The notes: generated by a model not told the origin, from the sequence alone. Shown: positions 1 to 5,722, counted from the stretch's first letter. The stretch is DNA of 5,778 nucleotides from CAZCWM01 sp964622625 (GCA_964622625.1 CAZUUQ010000137.1:1-5778), one strand, 5' to 3'. Made by a program: numbers and translations.

Positions 1-1106
1 GCTGCGGCCGCCTCGCTGAGCATCGGATAGCCGTAGTTGCCCCCCGCCCCTTTGATCTGGTGACATAGCGCCTGCATCTGGGCCACGTCATCGGCGCTGC
101 TGGCCTCCGCCAGCGCGTCGGCATGCGTGCCCAGGGCTGTCACGAATTTGCGCAGCAGCGGCCACCAGTCCCTGTTGCCCGCATACCGGCTGGCCACGCG
201 CCCCTCGCCCTCGCCCTGCACCGCCCGCAGCCGCCGCATCACCGTGCGCACCAGTTGCTGACGCGTCAGCGGCTTGATCAGCACCTCATCGCAGCCGGCC
301 TCGAGGGCCGCCTGGTGAATCTCCGGCCTTTCGTCGGCCGTCACCAGCAGGATCGGCCCGGCGAAGTGTGTGGCGCGGATCTGCCTGACCAGCCCGATGC
401 CGCTTTCCTGGCCGAGCATCTGGTCGCACAGGATCAGTTCCGCGCCCGCGGCCGCGGCCTTGAGCGCCGTCTCCGCATCGGACGCCTTGACCGCCTTCAA
501 GCCGCACTTGCCGAGCCAGAAGCTGAACAGCTCGCGGTCGGCCTCCATGTCGTCGATCACCAGCACCCGGCCCTGCATTTTCCCGTCCGCCCCGTCGCCT
601 CCGCCGAGCGCGCCGTCCTCACGCTGCCGCGCCAGCGCAGCCGACTGCGCGGGCGTGAGCGGCACGAACTGCGTCAGATCCACCACCTCGTCGAACCGCA
701 CCGACACGCGATGCATCATGCCCTTCAGATGCGCGCAGGCCACCACCGTCGCCCGCACAATCGCCATCTGATCGTCCAGCCGTGGCAGAAACACGTTGCA
801 CGCGCTGTTCATGTGCACGTACCGGCCATGCGCGAAACCCAGACCACGCGAGCTGAGGTTCAGCGGCAGCACGCGGAACCGCGCGCTGCTGGCCAGGCCC
901 GCGACCGGGAAGACCTCCACGTCCACGTAAGGCACGTCGTAATCCACCCGCAGCGACCGCCGCTCCTCGCCTTCGGGGGATCGGCCTGTGCCGCGCGCCT
1001 GCTGAGCCAGCTCCCGCTGGGCCTTGGCGTTGAGCTTGACTGTTTCGATCGGCTGATCCTGGTCACGCATGGGGCGAAAACTCACTGCATCTGCGACCTT
1101 CATCAT
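1..1106 (-). CDS. PilZ-REC-Hpt signalling protein, C-terminus beyond window
   Basis: The frame is open from about 1313 down to the left edge and gives at least 368 residues with no stop, so the 3' end is missing. Counting from the ATG at 1106, a PilZ domain spans about residues 48-145. It has both c-di-GMP-binding signatures: RxxxR (R49-R53) and NxSxxG (NLSSRG, 83-88). A Gly/Asp-rich linker leads to a receiver domain (about 180-295) with the acidic pair D185/D186, phospho-acceptor D228 (ILCDQ), T256 and K278 (LIKPL). An incomplete Hpt domain follows, with H349 in HQIKGAGGNYGYP as the probable phosphorelay histidine. No kinase, membrane segment or DNA-binding domain is visible. By family knowledge it would sense c-di-GMP and pass phosphoryl groups in the cytoplasm; partners are unknown. 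The start is uncertain: ATG at 1106 or 1103 lies 13-16 bases after a G-rich stretch, and ATG at 1070 is an in-frame alternative. It is transcribed divergently from murE. Confidence 0.88.
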   Translation of the reverse strand, partial: MMKVADAVSFRPMRDQDQPIETVKLNAKAQRELAQQARGTGRSPEGEERRSLRVDYDVPYVDVEVFPVAGLASSARFRVLPLNLSSRGLGFAHGRYVHMNSACNVFLPRLDDQMAIVRATVVACAHLKGMMHRVSVRFDEVVDLTQFVPLTPAQSAALARQREDGALGGGDGADGKMQGRVLVIDDMEADRELFSFWLGKCGLKAVKASDAETALKAAAAGAELILCDQMLGQESGIGLVRQIRATHFAGPILLVTADERPEIHQAALEAGCDEVLIKPLTRQQLVRTVMRRLRAVQGEGEGRVASRYAGNRDWWPLLRKFVTALGTHADALAEASSADDVAQMQALCHQIKGAGGNYGYPMLSEAAA

Positions 1107-1175
1107 GTCGTGCGGGAATCCCCCCAGGATCACCCACCAAGACCATCGACCAAACCCGCCCGCGCCTTTTGCTCG

Positions 1176-1208
1176 CATCACACCTGCAGGCCCTTTGCCT
1201 GTGTGATG
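1176..1208. repeat. Inverted repeat in the divergent promoter region, possible operator
   Basis: CATCACAC at 1176-1183 is repeated in inverted form as GTGTGATG at 1201-1208, with 17 bases between the arms. The right arm overlaps the candidate -35 hexamer of the murE promoter, and the element lies between the divergent starts of the PilZ-REC-Hpt gene and murE. A dimeric regulator could bind here and affect either gene, but no regulator family can be named from the sequence. Confidence 0.35.
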
Positions 1209-1235
1209 ACCCGACCCCGCCGCGACCGATAAAAT
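1206..1235 (+). promoter_or_regulatory. Candidate sigma70-type promoter for the mur genes
   Basis: An ATGACC hexamer at 1206-1211 (4 of 6 matches to TTGACA) is separated by 18 bases from TAAAAT at 1230-1235 (5 of 6 matches to TATAAT). The -10 candidate lies in one of the few A/T-rich patches of this region, inside CGATAAAATCG. It faces murE and would leave a leader of roughly 55-60 bases before the TTG start. Consensus for this organism is not known, so this is a hypothesis from pattern matching only. Confidence 0.35.
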
Positions 1236-1298
1236 CGTGGCTTCGACGCGTTCCCCACACACCACGCCATACGCTTTCCGGACCTCGGACATTCCACC

Positions 1299-1358
1299 TT
1301 GACAACCGTCCTCTCACACCTGATCGCCGACCTTCCGCTCCGCGTCGTCCGCGGCCGG
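1299..1358 (+). CDS. murE: murE, 5' fragment before the assembly gap
   Basis: Twenty codons before the gap read MTTVLSHLIADLPLRVVRGR if TTG at 1299 is the start. This matches the usual MurE N-terminus, where a short helix ending in L-L-x-x-L precedes a V-x-G segment of the uridine-binding domain. MurE is the cytoplasmic ATP-dependent ligase that adds the third residue to UDP-MurNAc-L-Ala-D-Glu. The frame is open upstream but offers no better ATG, and a weak CGGA lies about 9 bases before the TTG, so the start is plausible but not certain. The fragment and the MurE part after 1459 are in different nominal frames. This means nothing, because the gap length is a placeholder. The lost part should hold the rest of domain 1, the P-loop (GTNGKTT type) and the carbamylated lysine. 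Confidence 0.75.
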
Positions 1359-1458
1359 NNNNNNNNNNNNNNNNNNNNNNNNNNNNNNNNNNNNNNNNNN
1401 NNNNNNNNNNNNNNNNNNNNNNNNNNNNNNNNNNNNNNNNNNNNNNNNNNNNNNNNNN
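1359..1458. other. Assembly gap (100 N) inside murE
   Basis: Exactly 100 undetermined bases, the usual placeholder for a scaffold gap of unknown size. MurE homology stops at about residue 20 on the left and resumes on the right at the segment just before the conserved HNV-N-AL motif. In a ligase of about 490 residues that motif falls some 300 residues in. The real gap is therefore probably 0.8-0.9 kb, assuming both flanks belong to one gene. Confidence 0.95.
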
Positions 1459-3729
1459 AGCCGCGTCCGCTTCGTCGGCCCATGGGGCGACTGGCCGCTG
1501 CGCCTGCCCCTCATCGGCCGGCACAACGTCGCCAACGCCCTGCACGCACTCGCCGCCGCCTGGTCGCTGCTGCATGAGCACGCCCCCGACGCGATGGCCG
1601 CACTGCCCCGCGCCCTCGAAACCGCCCCCCAGGTCCCCGGCCGGCTCGAACGCGTCCAACTCCCCACACAGCGCGGCGGACAAGCCCGCCCGCTTAGTGC
1701 CCACCCAACTCCCAACTCCCAACTCCTCCCCACCGTCCTCGTCGACTACGCTCACACCGACGACGCCCTCGACAACGTGCTCAGCGCCCTGCGACCCGTC
1801 ACTCCGGGCCGGCTCATCTGCGTCTTCGGCTGCGGCGGTGACCGCGACCGAACCAAGCGCCCGCGCATGGCCGCCGTTGCCGCCCGACTGGCCGATCGCG
1901 TCTACATCACCAGCGACAATCCCCGCACCGAAGACCCGCAAACCATCATCAGCCAAATCGTCGAAGGAATACCGACTGACTCTCAGCCGCGCGTCCAAAA
2001 CCGCGTCCACGTCGACCCCGACCGCGCCGCCGCCATCGCCGCCGCCATCCACGACGCCGGGCCCGACGACGTCGTCCTCATCGCCGGCAAGGGCCACGAG
2101 GACTACCAGATCGTCGGCACGACAAAGCACCACTTCGACGACCGCGAACAAGCTGCCGCCGCCCTCCAATCCCACCCCATCGCACCACCCTCCGACCTTA
2201 TCCCCGACGCGCAGCCGAACGCAGTCCCTTCCGCCCCAACTCCCGACTCCCATCTCTCAACCCCCTCCTTCACCCCTGCCCTCCTCGTCCGTGCCACCGC
2301 CGGCCGCTGGCTCACGCCGCCTGCCGATCTCCACGCGCCCATCCGCGGCTTCAGCATCGACTCGCGTGACATCCAGCCCGGCATGGCCTTCGTCGCCATC
2401 GTCGGACCCAACCACGACGGCCACGACCACGTCGCCGCCGCCTTCCGCGCCGGCGCCGCACTCGCCGTCGTGCAGCGACCTGTTGCGTTGCCCGACGAAC
2501 TCCCCGGCCGCCCCGTCCTTCAAGTCGACGACACTATCGCCGCCCTGCAACGTGCCGCGGCCGCCTGGCGCGACTGTCTCGCCCTCGCCGGCGTGCGCGT
2601 CATTGCCGTCACCGGTTCCAACGGCAAGACCACCACGCGATGCCTCATCCATGCCGCCCTCTCCTCCAGGCTCCGCGGCTCGCAAAGCCCCAAAAGTTTC
2701 AACAATCACCTGGGCCTGCCGCTCACGCTCCTCAACGCCGACCCGCGCCACCACTTCGTCGTCGCCGAGGTCGGCACCAACCACCCCGGCGAAATTGAAC
2801 CGTTGGCCCGCATCGCCCGGCCCGATGTCGCCGTCATCACCACCATCGGCACAGCCCACATCGGCAACTTCACCGACCAGGCCGCCATCGCCCGCGAAAA
2901 GGCCCAGCTGCTGACGCACCTCGCGCCCCACGGCATCGCCGTCCTCCCGGCCGACGATGCCTGCCTGTCCACGCTGCTGCGCCACGTGCCCGCCGGCTGC
3001 ACCGTCAGCCACTTCGGGCGATCTGACACCGCCGACGTCCGCCTCACCAGCCCCGTCCACACCACGCCCGATTGCATCCGCTTCACCATTTCCGCCCAAG
3101 CCGCACCTTCGCACAGCGAAGGTGCGGATCTCACACTCACCCTCCCACTGCCCGGCCCGCACAACGCACTCAACGCCCTGGCCGCACTCGCCGTCGCCCG
3201 CGCGCTGCACATCCCCGACGAGGCGGCCATCACCGCCCTCGCCGCCGCCGCCGTCGCCCCCATGCGCGGCCAGGTGCTGCGCCTCGGCAGCCCCGTGCCC
3301 GTCACACTCCTGCTCGATGCCTACAACGCCAACCCCGACTCCATGCGGGCCGCCCTCGACACACTGCTCACCTTCACGCCAGCAGTGGGCGGCCGCCGCA
3401 TCGCCATCCTTGGTGACATGCTCGAGCTCGGTGAGCATGCCGTAACGCAGCACCGTGATCTGGGCCGCCGCCTCGCCGCACTGGCCGGCGACATCCACAA
3501 CCTCGTTCTGATTGGTAAGCTTTCACAGGTAGCTGCCGCCCAGGCCGCGGCCGCGTATACCGGCCAGCACATGCTCGCCGTCGAGACGTGGCTTGACGAT
3601 CTGCCCGCTGCCATCGCCGGCCGCCTGCGGCCCGGCGACGTCGTGCTGATCAAAGCCTCACGCGGACTGGCCCTGGAAAGACTCGTGCCCGCCATCGAAA
3701 CTAGATTCGGACCAGCACAAGACCGATAA
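1459..3729 (+). CDS. murEF: MurE (C-terminal part) fused to complete MurF, bifunctional peptidoglycan ligase
   Basis: One open frame of 756 codons to the TAA at 3727-3729. The MurE part has IGRHNVANAL (from about 1516), VLVDYAHT (1735-1758), FGCGGDRD (from 1825), DNPRTE (1915-1932) and GKGHEDYQ (2086-2109). DNPR is the meso-diaminopimelate specificity motif. A Pro/Ser-rich linker of about 37 residues (2167-2277) leads into MurF, which joins D-Ala-D-Ala to UDP-MurNAc-tripeptide. MurF shows DSRDIQPG in the uridine-binding domain, P-loop TGSNGKTT (2611-2634), EVGTNHPGEIE (2767-2799), TTIGTAHIGNF (2839-2871), a candidate carbamylated Lys at 2899, LPLPGPHN (from 3142), DAYNANPDSM (3316-3345), ILGDMLELG (3406-3432) and KASRG (3652-3666). 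No ATG, GTG, TTG or CTG occurs in frame from the linker until ATG 2383, inside the MurF fold, so separate MurF translation is unlikely. The 5' end continues through the gap to the fragment at 1299. Three insertions carry short DNA repeats. Confidence 0.9.
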   Translation, partial: SRVRFVGPWGDWPLRLPLIGRHNVANALHALAAAWSLLHEHAPDAMAALPRALETAPQVPGRLERVQLPTQRGGQARPLSAHPTPNSQLLPTVLVDYAHTDDALDNVLSALRPVTPGRLICVFGCGGDRDRTKRPRMAAVAARLADRVYITSDNPRTEDPQTIISQIVEGIPTDSQPRVQNRVHVDPDRAAAIAAAIHDAGPDDVVLIAGKGHEDYQIVGTTKHHFDDREQAAAALQSHPIAPPSDLIPDAQPNAVPSAPTPDSHLSTPSFTPALLVRATAGRWLTPPADLHAPIRGFSIDSRDIQPGMAFVAIVGPNHDGHDHVAAAFRAGAALAVVQRPVALPDELPGRPVLQVDDTIAALQRAAAAWRDCLALAGVRVIAVTGSNGKTTTRCLIHAALSSRLRGSQSPKSFNNHLGLPLTLLNADPRHHFVVAEVGTNHPGEIEPLARIARPDVAVITTIGTAHIGNFTDQAAIAREKAQLLTHLAPHGIAVLPADDACLSTLLRHVPAGCTVSHFGRSDTADVRLTSPVHTTPDCIRFTISAQAAPSHSEGADLTLTLPLPGPHNALNALAALAVARALHIPDEAAITALAAAAVAPMRGQVLRLGSPVPVTLLLDAYNANPDSMRAALDTLLTFTPAVGGRRIAILGDMLELGEHAVTQHRDLGRRLAALAGDIHNLVLIGKLSQVAAAQAAAAYTGQHMLAVETWLDDLPAAIAGRLRPGDVVLIKASRGLALERLVPAIETRFGPAQDR
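1705..1725 (+). repeat. 7-bp tandem repeat (CCAACTC x3) inside the MurE part
   Basis: Three perfect head-to-tail copies of CCAACTC at 1705-1711, 1712-1718 and 1719-1725. A single extra unit lies at 1656-1662, 49 bases (7 x 7) upstream. Three units equal 21 bases, so the reading frame is kept. The encoded stretch (PTPNSQL) sits in a loop just before the conserved VLVDYAHT strand of MurE. Confidence 0.8.
2236..2256 (+). repeat. Degenerate copy of the 7-bp repeat in the MurE-MurF linker
   Basis: Consecutive heptamers CCAACTC, CCGACTC and CCATCTC are a decayed version of the tandem repeat found at 1705-1725. They encode part of the Pro/Ser/Thr-rich linker between the two ligase domains. Again 21 bases, so in frame. 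Confidence 0.6.
3101..3127. repeat. Perfect 12-bp-arm palindrome inside the MurF part
   Basis: CCGCACCTTCGC (3101-3112) and GCGAAGGTGCGG (3116-3127) are exact reverse complements around a 3-base ACA loop. The 27 bases encode residues around APSHSEGA, between the RFTIS strand and the LPLPGPHN motif. E. coli MurF, recalled from memory, has several residues fewer there. On RNA it would form a very stable hairpin within the coding region. With no T-tract after it, it is not a conventional terminator. Confidence 0.85.
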
Positions 3730-3739
3730 ACCCGCTTGA

Positions 3740-3803
3740 CACGGATGCAGCGGGCCTGCACGCGAACCGCCACGCGGATCTTTCACGCGGATAGTCACGG
3801 ATG
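3740..3803 (+). repeat. Short direct repeats in the murEF-mraY spacer
   Basis: CACGCGGAT occurs at 3771-3779 and again at 3784-3792. The shorter form CACGGATG occurs at 3740-3747 and 3796-3803, the last copy containing the mraY start codon. They fill much of the 71-base spacer. They might be a decayed tandem repeat or binding sites; no clear Shine-Dalgarno or terminator is visible here. Confidence 0.55.
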
Positions 3804-5003
3804 ATCTACAACCTCATCCTCCAGTACCAGACAACGCTCCAGGAGTGGGGCATCTTCGGCCTGTTTCGGCCGTTCACTTACCCGGAGTTCCGCGCCTTCG
3901 TCGCCATCATTGCCGCCTTCGTCTTCGTCCTGGCCTTCGGCCGCCGCACCATCCGCTCCCTCGTCCGCCTCAAAATCGGCGACAGCCCCGAGTTCTACCA
4001 CAGCGATCTCAACCAGCTCATGAAGCAGAAGGCCAACACACCCACCATGGGCGGCATCCTCATCGTGGGCGCCATCTTCACCTGCACTATCCTGTTGGCC
4101 GATCTCTCCAGCTTCTACGTCCAGATGGCCCTGCTCTGCCTGCTCTGGCTCGCGGCCGTCGGCGGCGTCGACGACTACCTCAAACTCACCAGCGCCCGAC
4201 GCAAGCCCGGATCACGCGAAGGCTTCTACACCTGGGAAAAATTCGTCCTCCAGGTCGGCCTGGCCGTCATCCTCGGCATCTTCATCCACTACCACGGCCA
4301 GCATAAGTTCACCGTCGAATTGCCCGAAATCGAGCGCATGGCCCGCAGCCTCACACTCCCCTTCATGAAAAGCTGGGTCATGACCCCACAGGGCTGGGCC
4401 CCCTCGCCGCATCTGATCGAACTCGCACGCTGGCCCTTCGTCATCCTCACGGTCCTGGTCATCACCGGATCATCCAATGCCGTCAACCTCACCGACGGCA
4501 TGGACGGACTGGCGGCCGGCATCACCACCGTCGTCGCCTCCGCCCTCATGGTCCTGGCCCTCATCGCCGGATGGGGCGACGGCGAACTGGCCAAGCGACT
4601 GCTCGTGCCCTACATCCCCCTGAGCAATGAGCTGGCCGTCATCGCCGGTGCCATGGTCGGCTCATGCCTCGGATTTCTCTGGTTCAACTGCTCGCCCGCA
4701 CAGGTCTTCATGGGCGACACCGGCTCCCTGGCGCTCGGCGGTCTCATCGGCTACATCGCCGTCGTCACCCGCCACGAACTGCTGCTGCTGATCATCGGCG
4801 GCGTGTTCGTCGCCGAAGCCTTGTCCGTCATCCTCCAGGTCGGCTACTTCAAGTCCACCGGCGGCAAGCGCCTCTTCCGCTGCGCCCCCCTGCACCATCA
4901 CTTCCACCTCGCCGGCTGGACCGAACAGCAGGTCGTCGTCCGATTCTGGCTCATCAGCGCCCTGCTCGCCGCCATCGCCCTGGCCACCATCAAGCTCCGC
5001 TGA
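3801..5003 (+). CDS. mraY: MraY, phospho-MurNAc-pentapeptide transferase
   Basis: Integral membrane enzyme that transfers phospho-MurNAc-pentapeptide from UDP to undecaprenyl phosphate, giving lipid I at the inner face of the cytoplasmic membrane and using Mg2+. The 400 residues contain the family signatures in order: KANTPTMGGILI (77-88), GGVDDYLK with catalytic-region D124/D125, SNAVNLTDGMDGLAAG (225-240, with D232 and D235), PAQVFMGDTGSLALGG (299-314, D306) and APLHHHFHLAGW (362-373). About ten hydrophobic segments alternate with these polar loops. The ATG at 3801 is fixed by an in-frame TAG at 3792-3794, just upstream. The ribosome binding site is poor. It is longer than the usual ~360 residues; the excess lies mainly between about residues 165 and 210. 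It directly follows the ligases that make its substrate and is probably co-transcribed with them. Confidence 0.97.
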   Translation: MIYNLILQYQTTLQEWGIFGLFRPFTYPEFRAFVAIIAAFVFVLAFGRRTIRSLVRLKIGDSPEFYHSDLNQLMKQKANTPTMGGILIVGAIFTCTILLADLSSFYVQMALLCLLWLAAVGGVDDYLKLTSARRKPGSREGFYTWEKFVLQVGLAVILGIFIHYHGQHKFTVELPEIERMARSLTLPFMKSWVMTPQGWAPSPHLIELARWPFVILTVLVITGSSNAVNLTDGMDGLAAGITTVVASALMVLALIAGWGDGELAKRLLVPYIPLSNELAVIAGAMVGSCLGFLWFNCSPAQVFMGDTGSLALGGLIGYIAVVTRHELLLLIIGGVFVAEALSVILQVGYFKSTGGKRLFRCAPLHHHFHLAGWTEQQVVVRFWLISALLAAIALATIKLR

Positions 5004-5060
5004 GCACCGCCCGCCACGATCCGCAGCGCCATGCGGCCGACGGCGATTGTGTCGGTGTGG

Positions 5061-5081
5061 CGTACCTGGGATGAAGGTACG
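5061..5081. repeat. 7-bp-arm hairpin before the methyltransferase gene
   Basis: CGTACCT (5061-5067) and AGGTACG (5075-5081) are perfect inverted repeats with a 7-base loop, ending 14 bases before the ATG at 5096. There is no following T-run, so it is a weak terminator candidate for the mur operon. It could equally affect translation start or be a protein-binding site. Confidence 0.4.
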
Positions 5082-5095
5082 ATCAGTCCATCACG

Positions 5096-5722
5096 ATGGA
5101 TGCGGCCCAGTGTCCGTATGTTTCGCGTGGAGGACTGAAGCTGGCGGCGGCGCTGGAAGCGTTCGGCGTCGCTCCGACCGGCATGGTGTGCGCGGACCTG
5201 GGCGCGAGCGTCGGGGGGTTCACCGACTGCCTGTTTCAGCACGGGGCGCGGCACGTCTATGCCATCGACACCGCCTACGGGCAGTTCGCGTGGAAGCTGA
5301 GGCAGGATGCGCGGGTGACGCTGCTGGAACGGACGAACGTATTGCACTTTGAGCCGACAACGCTCGAACGTTTCGATGGCTGCGATCTTGTCGTGGTCGA
5401 TCTGGGCTGGACACCGCAGCGGCTGGCGGTGGCGGCGGCGCTGCGTTGGCTGACGGGGACCACACGGCGGCGCGAGGGGCGGATCATCACGTTGATCAAG
5501 CCGCACTACGAGACGCAGCAGACCGCGATCGGCGGCGCGCGACGCGGCGTGCTCGATGACACCCAGGCGCAGCAGGTGTGCGACGACGTGCTGGCACAGA
5601 TGCCTGAGCTGGGCATTTGCGTGGCCGGGGTGATCGAGTCGCCGATCCGCGGCGGGGGCAAGCGCGGCCGGGCGGGCAACCGCGAATGGCTGGCGCTGCT
5701 GGAGTTGGGGTCGGGGGCTTAG
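5096..5722 (+). CDS. TlyA/FtsJ-family RNA 2'-O-methyltransferase lacking the S4 domain
   Basis: A 208-residue Rossmann-fold SAM-dependent methyltransferase. It opens with YVSRGGLKL (8-16), the segment that in TlyA follows the S4 domain. Motif I is DLGASVGGFTD (34-44), then YAIDTAYGQFAWKLR (55-69) and ERTNV (78-82), all typical of TlyA. The K-D-K-E tetrad of 2'-O-methyltransferases is assignable to K15, D102 (VVVDLGW), K135 (LIKPHYE) and E197 (GNREW). TlyA proteins usually have about 250-270 residues with an N-terminal S4 RNA-binding domain. Here an in-frame TGA at 5072-5074 and no other start upstream exclude one. Known TlyA enzymes methylate cytidines in 16S and/or 23S rRNA; the target here is unknown. 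Its sense strand is G-rich, unlike the C-rich mur genes before it, so it may be a separate transcription unit. Its Shine-Dalgarno is unclear: AAGG lies 18 bases upstream. Confidence 0.88.
   Translation: MDAAQCPYVSRGGLKLAAALEAFGVAPTGMVCADLGASVGGFTDCLFQHGARHVYAIDTAYGQFAWKLRQDARVTLLERTNVLHFEPTTLERFDGCDLVVVDLGWTPQRLAVAAALRWLTGTTRRREGRIITLIKPHYETQQTAIGGARRGVLDDTQAQQVCDDVLAQMPELGICVAGVIESPIRGGGKRGRAGNREWLALLELGSGA

Noticed and set aside
123..1232. 369-codon plus-strand open frame opposite the signalling gene
   Set aside because: His/Arg/Pro-rich without recognisable domains, while the minus strand gives PilZ, receiver and Hpt motifs in one frame.
1705..2256. CRISPR-like or minisatellite array
   Set aside because: Units are 7 bp, without spacers, and in two short tracts only; not CRISPR.
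1169..2914. Long plus-strand open frame across the gap
   Set aside because: Its product is a Pro/Ser/Thr-rich string without family motifs, shifted by one base from the clear MurE-MurF frame; a GC-rich shadow.
2257..3498. 413-codon open frame on the minus strand opposite MurF
   Set aside because: Gly/Ala/Val/Glu-rich low-complexity product, exactly opposite a strongly motif-supported MurF; expected antisense openness at high GC.
3736..3764. TTGACA at 3736-3741 as a -35 box for mraY
   Set aside because: No -10-like hexamer occurs 16-18 bases downstream (CACGCG at 17), so it is probably a chance match in the repeat-rich spacer.
5020..5095. Replication origin at the GC-skew reversal
   Set aside because: The direction fits, but no DnaA-box cluster, AT-rich unwinding element or origin-linked gene is visible, and only about 0.7 kb of the G-rich side is available.
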